Origin: a bacterium
Lineage (GTDB): Bacteria > NPL-UPA2 > JAGMAN01
NCBI GenBank assembly: GCA_023130215.1
Contig: JAGMAN010000053.1
Location: forward strand, 1-14,027
DNA: 14,027 nt
Direction of reading: 5' to 3'
Part shown: positions 6,784 to 13,005 of the stretch, piece by piece
How the letters are laid out: each line of letters opens with the position of its first letter
Numbering within the stretch: position 1 is the first letter of the stretch
Translations under genes and position numbers: made by a program
Notes under the pieces: generated by a model
What the model saw: only the letters and a program-made list of their open reading frames with translations
Database searches by the model: none
What the model was told of the DNA's origin: nothing

Positions 6784-6859
6784 GCCCAACAACATGCTCG
6801 ACTCTGATATAGCCGCGTCGAGCGCGGCACCGCAGAGCGAGTGATCCATGACGTTATGT
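6784..6859 (+). repeat. attC-like recombination site (integron cassette end)
   Basis: GCCCAAC (6784-6790, fits RYYYAAC) and GTTATGT (6853-6859, close to GTTRRRY) bracket an imperfect palindrome. CTCG (6797-6800), an extra A6801 and CTCTG (6802-6806) pair with CAGAG-CGAG (6833-6841). Inside is the hairpin GCCGCG/CGCGGC (6812-6817, 6823-6828). One extrahelical base between the paired arms is the hallmark by which integrase reads attC polarity. The 76-nt length is in the usual range. The spacer next to GTTATGT (10 nt) is longer than usual, so the site may be degenerate. No intI gene is in the window. Confidence 0.45.
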
Positions 6860-6997
6860 AGGGAAAATCTGTTGCAGAAGTAGATATCAGCTAAAAGATA
6901 GCCAGTTCCTCGCATATCTGGGATACTTCCACGGAGAACAAAAAGTTGCGAAAGTCGTCCGATAGTAGCCGTGAAAAGAAAGTCAAGGGTTTCTATC

Positions 6998-7026
6998 TTG
7001 ACGATATGAAAATAATCGTGTATTAT
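6998..7026 (+). promoter_or_regulatory. Promoter for the Panacea antitoxin-toxin pair
   Basis: TTGACG (6998-7003), a 17-nt AT-rich spacer and TATTAT (7021-7026). The expected start near 7033 leaves a leader of about 16 nt that contains AGGAGGG (7036-7042), 6 nt before the ATG at 7049. The rest of 6860-6997 shows no gene that I can support. Confidence 0.75.
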
Positions 7027-7048
7027 TTAAACAATAGGAGGGACAATA

Positions 7049-7489
7049 ATGCTTAAATGTAAAGATGTTGCAGATTATATTTTAAAGCTAAGCGATCCGG
7101 AGATTGGAGATATAATCTCTAATTTAAAACTGCAAAAATTATTATATTATTGTCAGGGTTTTCACCTCGCCTTATACAATAAACCATTATTCAAAGAAGA
7201 TGTTTGTGCATGGGCTCACGGGCCTGTCGTGCCGGAAATGTATCGGAAATATAAAGATTATGGAGAACATGGTATTGACCCACCTGAATCGATTAAAGTT
7301 TCAGCATTTACGGAAAAACAAGAGGATTTAATAAAAGAGGTCTACAAGGTTTATGGCCAGTTTTCAGCATGGAAGTTGAGGAATTTTACTCACACTGACC
7401 CCACCTGGAAAGATACCCCCAAAGATGAAATTATTTCTCACAATAGAATGAAAAAATACTTTAAGACGTTACTCAAAACTAATGACTAA
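7049..7489 (+). CDS. DUF4065/Panacea (GepA/SocA-like) antitoxin
   Basis: A 146-aa protein with the family core: an N-terminal helix (KDVADYILKLSD), the signature NLKLQKLLYYCQGFHLALYN, then WAHGPVVPEMYRKYKDYG, and a C-terminal helical part with TDPTWKDT. Panacea-domain proteins are antitoxins that neutralise diverse small toxins, usually encoded next to them; the SocA relative acts as a proteolytic adaptor. At this length the protein is a minimal Panacea domain without a DNA-binding extension. It has its own strong promoter and SD, and its 3' end overlaps the next gene by 8 nt, the arrangement expected of a toxin-antitoxin operon. It is clearly AT-richer than the por genes, suggesting acquisition. 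Confidence 0.85.
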   Translation: MLKCKDVADYILKLSDPEIGDIISNLKLQKLLYYCQGFHLALYNKPLFKEDVCAWAHGPVVPEMYRKYKDYGEHGIDPPESIKVSAFTEKQEDLIKEVYKVYGQFSAWKLRNFTHTDPTWKDTPKDEIISHNRMKKYFKTLLKTND

Positions 7490-7898
7490 TTTTAGGCCAA
7501 GGTCTCTATCAAGGGGGAATAAATTAAAATTATCTAAAGATGTAAGACCTATACCCAAATTTGAACATCCCATTTTTTGTTTTAAGTATCTAAGAGAGAA
7601 GAAGCATGGTTTAAAGCAGTGCACCATAAAGGAAAAAGAGAAACTGCTTCATAGGTTACATAAATTAAGCCAAATGACTTGGCGGGATATTCAGTTTGCT
7701 CCTAAACATGGGTTGGGTTCTGAAAAAATAGCACGTAAGGCACTGCCAAGTATATCGTTACCTGATATTATTACCCCAGATGTTAATTTCTATGCTATAA
7801 GATTTGATGGACCAAAACCAATGATAGGTTTTAGGACAGACTATGTTTTTCATATTGTTTTTTTAGACACAAAGATGAAAGCCTATAAGCATTATTAA
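7482..7898 (+). CDS. Candidate toxin paired with the Panacea antitoxin
   Basis: 138 aa, basic, read 8 nt inside the end of the antitoxin gene, so translation is probably coupled. I do not recognise a named family. Visible features are an N-terminal basic stretch, the helix KEKEKLLHRLHKLSQMTW, the segment HGLGSEKI, then a beta-rich C-terminal half (VNFYAIRFDGPKPMIGFR, VFHIVFLDTKMKAYKHY) ending only three residues after Y-K-H. The pattern of an FR-x-G-x-x-x-x-x-GFR hairpin followed by a VFH-x-x-F-D strand recalls small toxins that act on RNA or translation, but no catalytic residue can be assigned. The toxin role is inferred from partner, size and overlap. Downstream, 7899-7968 holds no feature I can support. 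Confidence 0.6.
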   Translation: MTNFRPRSLSRGNKLKLSKDVRPIPKFEHPIFCFKYLREKKHGLKQCTIKEKEKLLHRLHKLSQMTWRDIQFAPKHGLGSEKIARKALPSISLPDIITPDVNFYAIRFDGPKPMIGFRTDYVFHIVFLDTKMKAYKHY

Positions 7899-7968
7899 CT
7901 TACAGCTTGATTTTTTCCATAGTTAATGGCTCCCAAATTCTAGTTCCCGTCTCACGATCTCTATAGTC

Positions 7969-9204
7969 TTACCGAATACAATCCACGGTTCCCAGAAAAA
8001 GAATTTGTAGGCTCCGCCCGCTTGAGCGGGCTCGGTGCTCGGACTTCATCGGATAAATCTGGATTCCGTTCCCTGCGCTCCAAGCCTGCCCCCCTTCCAA
8101 AACAAATTTTGGCTGGCGGCAAATTGGTAAATTAACGAGATATTCACCTAAAATCTTTGCCAGCCGAACTGGTACAGCGTTGCCTATTTGCATAGCCATA
8201 TTTCCGAACATGCCAAAGAATTCGTAGTCCTCCGGAAATGTTTGGAGGAAGGCAGCTTCTCTTAGTGAAATAGCTCTAAGTTGGATAGGATGGCCGAATC
8301 TACCGTTTGATATGCTGGTGCACCTACATGTTAGAGTCGGACTCGGAGCATCCCACTTCATTCTTCCGTAAACGTCTTTGTGTCCAGTATGGTCCACATG
8401 GCAATTCAGTATGAGTTCCTTAGGCCATGCCGTACGAGAACCACCGTTTTTCGGAACATGTGATAATCTTTTACGATTTATGTCTCTCATGTTAGCGCAT
8501 TCATGATTTGGTACACTTTTATGCCGCTGTCCAGCACGCAAACGCGGCAGGTGAGCTATTGCATTACGAACTGTTTTGTACGGTAAAAGGCCTTTCCCGT
8601 ATATCCTGTCAGGAAAAACAACTTTGCCTGCGTACAATTCCTTGCGTACAGCAAGCATGATAAAGCGCCTTCTGGTTTGCGGAACTCCGTAATGTTTCGC
8701 GTCAATTACATCAGCTTTGTAGTTATAACCGAGATTAGCCATAAGTCTGAGAAATTTTTTAAGAATTCTACCATTATCTATCTTGTATATCCGCGGTACA
8801 TTTTCAAGTAGCAGAAAATCGGGTTTTCTCTGAAATTCTGTCAAAATGCGTCCGACTTCTAGCAGTAAAGATTTTCTTCGATCGTAACGATGATTGTTGA
8901 TATGTCTGCTGAAAGGTTGGCATGGTGCACATGCAGCCATTAAGAACAGTTCAGTTGGCTTAATATCCAAGTTGCGTTCTAAGTCATTGCCGTTTAATGT
9001 TCTAACATCGGCACGATAGAAGATGGCCGGCTTGTTATTGTGCTCATAGCTTCTTCTGAAGCTATCATCGAAATCTATGCCCATCTTCACTTCTATGCCA
9101 GCATCTAAAAGGCCTCTCGTAAGACCTCCAGCTCCACAGAAGAGATCTATGGCTATTATTTTCTTCCTTGTACTTTCAGTGCTTTCTGCACCTTCGCAAC
9201 ACAT
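7969..9204 (-). CDS. C5-cytosine DNA methyltransferase (Dcm family) of a restriction locus
   Basis: Transfers methyl from S-adenosylmethionine to C5 of cytosine in a specific DNA site. Ordered motifs: I DLFCGAGGL (20-28), IV PCQPFS (94-99) with catalytic C95, VI ENVPR (134-138), VIII QTRRR (176-180), then a target-recognition region of about 100 residues, and X GNAVP (341-345). The last conserved helix ends near residue 359. The remaining 50 residues have no family look and are partly encoded by a GC-rich palindrome at 8016-8031. The 5' end overlaps the Vsr-like gene by 49 nt; a weak GGAG lies about 10 nt before the ATG. It is the last gene of the four-gene minus-strand operon starting at 12305. 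The recognition sequence cannot be read from the protein. Confidence 0.93.
   Translation of the reverse strand: MCCEGAESTESTRKKIIAIDLFCGAGGLTRGLLDAGIEVKMGIDFDDSFRRSYEHNNKPAIFYRADVRTLNGNDLERNLDIKPTELFLMAACAPCQPFSRHINNHRYDRRKSLLLEVGRILTEFQRKPDFLLLENVPRIYKIDNGRILKKFLRLMANLGYNYKADVIDAKHYGVPQTRRRFIMLAVRKELYAGKVVFPDRIYGKGLLPYKTVRNAIAHLPRLRAGQRHKSVPNHECANMRDINRKRLSHVPKNGGSRTAWPKELILNCHVDHTGHKDVYGRMKWDAPSPTLTCRCTSISNGRFGHPIQLRAISLREAAFLQTFPEDYEFFGMFGNMAMQIGNAVPVRLAKILGEYLVNLPICRQPKFVLEGGQAWSAGNGIQIYPMKSEHRARSSGRSLQILFLGTVDCIR
8016..8031. repeat. Perfect GC-rich palindrome within the methyltransferase 3' end
   Basis: GCCCGCTTGAGCGGGC, two 7-bp arms around TG. Similar short GC-rich palindromes occur at 12404-12418 (CCCGCTGGAGGCGGG) and 12571-12592 (CCGCCGCCCCAGCGGGCGG core) in the AT-rich intergenic region upstream of this operon. 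They look like members of a dispersed palindromic family; this one has been absorbed into coding sequence. Confidence 0.5.
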
Positions 9205-9578
9205 TTTTGCACATCTCCATCAAGCTGAAAATCCCAAAATCTTATTACTATCCACCCGTTTTTCTTTAACTTTTTATTTACCTCTTTATCTCTGGCAATA
9301 TTGCGTGATATTTTTTTTACCCAAAACCTTTTGTTGCTTTTAAAGTTATGGCGCTTAGTGCTCATATTCCTGTAGCCATGCCAGAAAGAACTATCGCAGA
9401 AAACAGCGGTTTTGTATTTACTCCAAGAGAAATCAGGCTTTCCTATAATATTGTTGGCATTTTTTCTGTATCCCCTCAAATCATATCTCCATAAGGTCCT
9501 TGACATTGTTTTTTCAATTTCAGAACCAGAAGATTTTATTTTCGACATATTGAATGAAATTATAGCTTTTGAGCGCAT
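9156..9578 (-). CDS. Very short patch repair (Vsr)-type endonuclease
   Basis: 140 aa. In its family Vsr nicks 5' of the T in T:G mismatches that arise from deaminated 5-methylcytosine, and it has the PD-(D/E)XK-related fold. Correspondences with E. coli Vsr seen by eye: MSKIKSSGSEIEK with E22 matching the active-site Glu, GKPDF with D49 matching D51, FCDSSFWHG with W66 and H67, FWVKKISRNIARD, and NGWIVIRFWD. The N-terminus is about ten residues shorter than usual before MSKIKS, so the ATG at 9578 is plausible although its SD is weak. It sits directly upstream of the C5 methyltransferase, overlapping by 49 nt. Either repair of methylation damage or the cutting role of the locus is possible; the ATPase partner favours considering the second. 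Confidence 0.88.
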   Translation of the reverse strand: MRSKAIISFNMSKIKSSGSEIEKTMSRTLWRYDLRGYRKNANNIIGKPDFSWSKYKTAVFCDSSFWHGYRNMSTKRHNFKSNKRFWVKKISRNIARDKEVNKKLKKNGWIVIRFWDFQLDGDVQKCVAKVQKALKVQGRK

Positions 9579-9620
9579 AAGCCCTTGATATACCTCGCTA
9601 ACGTATATTACAATAATACA

Positions 9621-10286
9621 TTAAGCGTTGATTTTCTCAAGAATATTCGTTAGCTCTTGTTCTAGTTCCGCTTCGCTCAATACAGTAGTGTCACGATTAT
9701 GAAACTGGTCAGTAAGTGATTTTGTAGTTTCTTTAAGCCAATTCTTTTTAAAAGACGATCGTAATTTATCACTTTGCTTTCCAAGCCATACAAAAATTCT
9801 TTCGTCTCTTTTTATGGCTAAATCAAAAAATCTCTGCCAAGATGACCAATCGCCGCCAGATTCTACTATGTCCCACGGCACCTTCGCCAATTTATAACAA
9901 TACGCGAAAAAGCTTGTTTTTGGCCGATTGTTTGCTCGCTCGTCCGGTGTCCCCGGGGCAAGGTCCTGCGCATGATCAAAAAGTGCTCTCCAAATGTATT
10001 TCTTGTCGTCTGGATGTAGGACTTTTGGATCATCTACGAAACTAAGTCTTTTTCCTAGCTCATATCTGAGTTTTAAAATGTATTCTCTTTTCTTTTTATT
10101 TTGATCAAGTAGGCCCATGTCATGAAGCTTCTTGCGGATTTCATTCATCTTATCTTTCAGGAATATATCAAGTCTATCAGCTTCATGAGCCATTTCTTTT
10201 GTTACGAATCTGTCAGACTTATATACCTTTGTTCCTGCTACGGATTTACCGCCCAGGATCCGTGTTTCTCTTATAATTACAGCCAT
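9621..10286 (-). CDS. Unrecognised 221-aa protein of the GHKL-ATPase/methyltransferase operon
   Basis: I do not recognise the family. The sequence is strongly charged and mainly helical by eye. Residues 28-85 form Lys/Glu-rich helices (MAHEADRLDIFLKDKMNEIRKK and on). Then comes a more conserved-looking centre, HPDDKKYIWRALFDHAQDLAP, followed by TSFFAYCYKLAKVPWDIV and GGDWSSWQRFFDLAIK with several tryptophans, and an acidic C-terminal helix. There is no signal peptide, membrane segment or cysteine cluster. Its ATG follows the ATPase stop with no gap, and GGAGGAGG in the last ATPase codons serves as its SD, so translation is coupled. That tight linkage suggests a physical partner or specificity subunit of the ATPase. 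This is inference only. Confidence 0.85.
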   Translation of the reverse strand: MAVIIRETRILGGKSVAGTKVYKSDRFVTKEMAHEADRLDIFLKDKMNEIRKKLHDMGLLDQNKKKREYILKLRYELGKRLSFVDDPKVLHPDDKKYIWRALFDHAQDLAPGTPDERANNRPKTSFFAYCYKLAKVPWDIVESGGDWSSWQRFFDLAIKRDERIFVWLGKQSDKLRSSFKKNWLKETTKSLTDQFHNRDTTVLSEAELEQELTNILEKINA

Positions 10287-12305
10287 TTAGCCTCCTCCTG
10301 ATACAATACCAGAAATATAGGCATATAATATCTTACCTTGCAGCAAAGATATTTTCTTCGCTAGTTGCTCCGGATCGCTTATCTCTTCTTGTGTAAATAT
10401 CTTTTGCTGATGACTACGAAGTACTACCCTGGGTATTTCATCCGCCATGATGCGGACCAGATAACCTGTTAATTCATCACCGTCATTATTAACTGCATAT
10501 GCTGGATGATCCTTGTTGTATTGGAATATGTATCCTTGGTCCGTACCAGATACGGCTTCGCCCATTATCGTCATCAAATCTTCATCATCTCCATAAGAAA
10601 TAGCTTCACACTTTTCAAAAAGACCCGTTTCGGGCGGATCTTCTTCTAAATAAAACGCCCTGGCAACTTTATGTAGTTCAGCGCCCTTTTTTTGACTGGG
10701 AACAGAAATAGCGACCATTCTTGCTCTTACTATATATCTTCCAGAGGTAGGAAACTTAGTTTTAGTAATTTCCAAATCTAAAGGATTTATGGTAAGGGCG
10801 CTCTTGCTTTGAATCTCAACATTAGAATCGCATAGGTGCGGTCCTATCTGCATATCTCCTTTAACAATGTACATTTTCAAATTTACTACTATTTTATCCT
10901 TTGTATCATTAACTGCAACAAGTTCTCCGCCTTTTAGATGCTCTCCATAGTTGAGCCTACGTATATTTCTAGGAAATGTAAAATCCGACATTTCTAGTCG
11001 TAAGAGTTTTCTTGGCGGTGGCGGCGGTGGCGGCGGTGGCGGCGGAGGTATAGTAATTCCTGTCAGTCCCATCTTTTTCAGTATTCTATTAACGGCGTAT
11101 ATTGCTTTTCGCTCTGCATCAGACTGCATCTGCTTTTTGCGGTCTTCGGGGCTTACGCCTATTCCTAGCTTTTCCCTTGCAAACCTCTCAAGCTCATCTT
11201 CTATCTTGTGCCTAACCGCAGCCGGTACAGATTTTCTAAAACTAAAACCATAATGGTCTGGGTCCTCTTCCTTCTGTATAGCTTGCTCGAGTTCCTTATC
11301 AAAGCTAACATAACCATATATAGAATTTGTTATGTTGGCGGGCACATAACGTATTGGTATAGAACATATCTTCATGCCTCCGCGCTGTATGGCAACTCCG
11401 TGCAAGTCCTCCGGAACTTCTTTTTTTAAGCTGCAGACAAAATGCAGATGCTTTATTCTATACTCTTTCCTGCCTACCCTGACCTTCTCATTATCCTTTT
11501 TCCATATAGTGAAAGAGGTGCTATCTTTATCATAAAGGACAAATTCTTTCGGCGCTTTTGCGGTTTTTTTGGTTTTACCATCGATTGTATATATTTTTAC
11601 ATCACATTTCGCAATTATTTCCCACCAAGTTTCCTCTATATATCGCAGAAAGCTTTCAGATTTATAGTCATCGATAAATTCCTTTACGGGATTGACAATA
11701 ATAATTCTTGTGCCTACTTTATCAAGAGGCTTTAATGTTTTTTTAGTATACTCTACTAATTTTTTTCTCCCTTCGTCGTCATCGAAGCAGTTGATTTTTG
11801 AATCGGTTAATTCTATAGTGCGAAATCCAAGTCTATAAGAGCCGTCGGGTTTTAAAGTGTCATATAATATTACATAATTTTCCGATGCTCCAACAAAAAT
11901 GAATTTACCCCTACCTCTAGCGCCAAGTGCTTCTTCTTCGGGGCTTTTTGTGAATGCAACATTTTCAAATCTCCCCCAGCGTTCTTCGATAGGCAGGTCT
12001 GTTTCTAATTCTTCGGGCTGGAGAACTCGTCCGGTCAAACCTGTCGTCCCTGAGTCCGTCATCGTAAAATATGTATTCTTGTCCTTGCCCTTTATAAGCT
12101 CGAATTTCATCAACCAGTTTTTTGCATGACGTTTATCCGTTCTTGCATCCCATCCGTTTTGAATGGCATCTTTCTGAACACCATGGCTTATGCTATGGCG
12201 AGCACTATAACTATCTACTATCTCTTTAACCTTATTTTTCCAATTCGTAACTGTAGATCTTGAAGAACTAATGTCAGCTTTGGGGATCAACGTATTAATA
12301 GTCAT
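10287..12305 (-). CDS. MORC/MutL-like GHKL ATPase of a restriction system
   Basis: 672 aa. The N-terminal GHKL (Bergerat) ATPase fold is shown by the N-box QKDAIQNGWDA (44-54; D46, N50, D53), the G1 box TDSGTTG (83-89) and the G2 box GARGRGKF (128-135). A middle region of about 250 residues is compatible with the S5-like transducer of MORC/MutL/Hsp90 relatives. A run of 12 prolines (420-431) then links to a beta-rich C-terminal half (about 435-672) that I cannot name. Such ATPases next to C5 methyltransferases and Vsr-like nucleases were described as restriction components by Iyer, Abhiman and Aravind (2008; cited from memory). By analogy it would dimerise on ATP binding and clamp DNA. First gene of the operon, with AAGGAG (12313-12318) 7 nt before the ATG. 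Confidence 0.88.
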   Translation of the reverse strand: MTINTLIPKADISSSRSTVTNWKNKVKEIVDSYSARHSISHGVQKDAIQNGWDARTDKRHAKNWLMKFELIKGKDKNTYFTMTDSGTTGLTGRVLQPEELETDLPIEERWGRFENVAFTKSPEEEALGARGRGKFIFVGASENYVILYDTLKPDGSYRLGFRTIELTDSKINCFDDDEGRKKLVEYTKKTLKPLDKVGTRIIIVNPVKEFIDDYKSESFLRYIEETWWEIIAKCDVKIYTIDGKTKKTAKAPKEFVLYDKDSTSFTIWKKDNEKVRVGRKEYRIKHLHFVCSLKKEVPEDLHGVAIQRGGMKICSIPIRYVPANITNSIYGYVSFDKELEQAIQKEEDPDHYGFSFRKSVPAAVRHKIEDELERFAREKLGIGVSPEDRKKQMQSDAERKAIYAVNRILKKMGLTGITIPPPPPPPPPPPPRKLLRLEMSDFTFPRNIRRLNYGEHLKGGELVAVNDTKDKIVVNLKMYIVKGDMQIGPHLCDSNVEIQSKSALTINPLDLEITKTKFPTSGRYIVRARMVAISVPSQKKGAELHKVARAFYLEEDPPETGLFEKCEAISYGDDEDLMTIMGEAVSGTDQGYIFQYNKDHPAYAVNNDGDELTGYLVRIMADEIPRVVLRSHQQKIFTQEEISDPEQLAKKISLLQGKILYAYISGIVSGGG
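11013..11048 (-). repeat. Poly-proline codon tract, 9-nt tandem repeat
   Basis: Twelve consecutive Pro codons encoded on the minus strand. On the plus strand this reads as a 9-nt unit (TGGCGGCGG type) repeated about three times with partial copies. It is a pure GC-rich tract in an AT-rich gene and a likely site of length change by slippage; any change of 9 nt keeps the frame. Confidence 0.85.
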
Positions 12306-12312
12306 ATTTATT

Positions 12313-12381
12313 CTCCTTTACATACAATAATTTTATTTTATTAACTCCCCGATATTATACCATATCCAGAATTACTTGCAA
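12313..12381 (-). promoter_or_regulatory. Promoter and ribosome site of the defence operon
   Basis: On the minus strand: -35 TTGCAA (12376-12381), a 16-nt spacer and -10 TATAAT (12354-12359) with TGG directly before it (extended -10). A leader of about 40 nt follows, AT-rich, with AAGGAG at 12313-12318. No GACT/AGTC C-box is present here, so the XRE regulator at 13466 is unlikely to act on this promoter through such a box. Confidence 0.7.
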
Positions 12382-12688
12382 GCATTTTTTGAAGATTTCG
12401 GCTTCCCGCTGGAGGCGGGGCGGACGAGACCGAGCAAAAAATAATTCCTTTTGAAAAAATTCGTTCGGCGCGCTCTTAAAAACAGATTTTTGCGAGGATG
12501 ACACTCCCCTGATTTCTTCGAAATCAAAGATGGGGAGGGCAGGTGACGCAGAGTGATATGGCTCACTTTGCCGCCGCCCCAGCGGGCGGTGGCATTATTG
12601 AAGATTTCTTTTCTTACATTGATGGATAGTATTCGGTAAAACTATTGGAATAGTTCGTTGAAATTTCAGATCTGGAGCCAGTCTTGAT
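12382..12688. repeat. Non-coding region with palindromes and a direct repeat
   Basis: No gene is supported here. An imperfect direct repeat, GCATTTTTTGAAGATTTC (12382-12399) and GCATTATTGAAGATTTC (12592-12608), brackets about 190 nt. Within or near it are three palindromes: CCCGC-TGGA-GGCGG near 12404-12419, TGATTTC-TTC-GAAATCA near 12510-12527, and GCCGCCGCCC-CAGC-GGGCGGTGGC ending at about 12593. None is followed by a U-run, so they are not convincing terminators. They look like small mobile or palindromic repeats settled in spacer DNA. Confidence 0.4.
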
Positions 12689-12725
12689 AACCCCGCTTAT
12701 CTTTATGGATAGGCGGGGTTTTTTT
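12689..12725 (+). terminator. Strong intrinsic terminator (plus strand)
   Basis: AACCCCGC-TTATC pairs with GATAG-GCGGGGTT, a 13-bp stem with one wobble pair around the loop TTTATG, followed by a run of T to 12725. It is oriented for plus-strand transcription but no plus-strand gene precedes it. It overlaps the broken 3' end of the recombinase on the minus strand, suggesting it was brought in by rearrangement. Confidence 0.75.
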
Positions 12726-12905
12726 GGAAGAGGCCGAAAAGAACCACCCCACCATTCCACATTCCCTTTTGAGCACGCTGGAGCATTTTGTCTTTTGTTC
12801 GTTCAGATGTAAGCTCTCTCTCAAATTGAGCAAAGGTCAACATAATATTCCTGAGAAGCCCGCCTGATTGTCCGTACTTACTCTTATATAAATAGCACAT
12901 TTCAT
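12703..12905 (-). pseudogene. Serine recombinase remnant with internal deletion
   Basis: From ATG 12905, preceded by GGAGGTG (12911-12917), the frame reads MKCAIYIRVSTDNQ. This is the catalytic N-terminus of a large serine recombinase, with the active Ser in RVST. That frame stops soon after. In another frame, from about 12865 down, it continues as GGLLRNIMLTFAQFERELTSERTKDKMLQRAQKGMWNGG, the conserved end of the catalytic domain and linker helix, which normally lies about 90-100 residues later. So most of the catalytic domain has been deleted with a frameshift. The gene then breaks off after GGVVLFG into terminator sequence, losing the whole DNA-binding part. It cannot be active. Confidence 0.8.
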
Positions 12906-13003
12906 TTTAACACCTCCACAATTATACAGATCAATCCTAAGATTACCAACATGACCACTCCCGCCACGAAGTGCCGATAGTAAAAGTTGAAATATGGTTC
13001 CAT
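12902..13003 (-). CDS. 33-residue single-pass membrane microprotein
   Basis: The ORF reads MEPYFNFYYRHF and then the hydrophobic run VAGVVMLVILGLICIIVEVL, ending LK. The first 12 residues are aromatic and polar, and the rest is one transmembrane helix. Translation signals are good: GGAG lies 8 nt before the ATG, which comes 2 nt after the response-regulator stop, and the TGA overlaps the recombinase ATG in the 4-nt form ATGA. Both couplings argue that it is a real gene in an RR-microprotein-recombinase operon. I do not recognise it. Chance is possible for so short a frame, but the fit between flanking stop, SD and start makes it less likely. Confidence 0.5.
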   Translation of the reverse strand: MEPYFNFYYRHFVAGVVMLVILGLICIIVEVLK

Positions 13004-13005
13004 GT

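Noticed and set aside
10951-11253. Open frame with a poly-glycine run on the plus strand
   Set aside because: It is the antisense reading of the poly-proline tract of the ATPase; it has no SD and no family look.
12342-12349. AACTCCCC as a possible inverted copy of the tRNA-Asn 3' end (att duplication)
   Set aside because: Only 8 nt match; too short to mean anything in a 14-kb window.
12372-12566. 64-codon frame on the minus strand
   Set aside because: It covers the -35 region of the defence promoter and GC-rich palindromes, has no SD, and its composition is repeat-like. Treated as non-coding.
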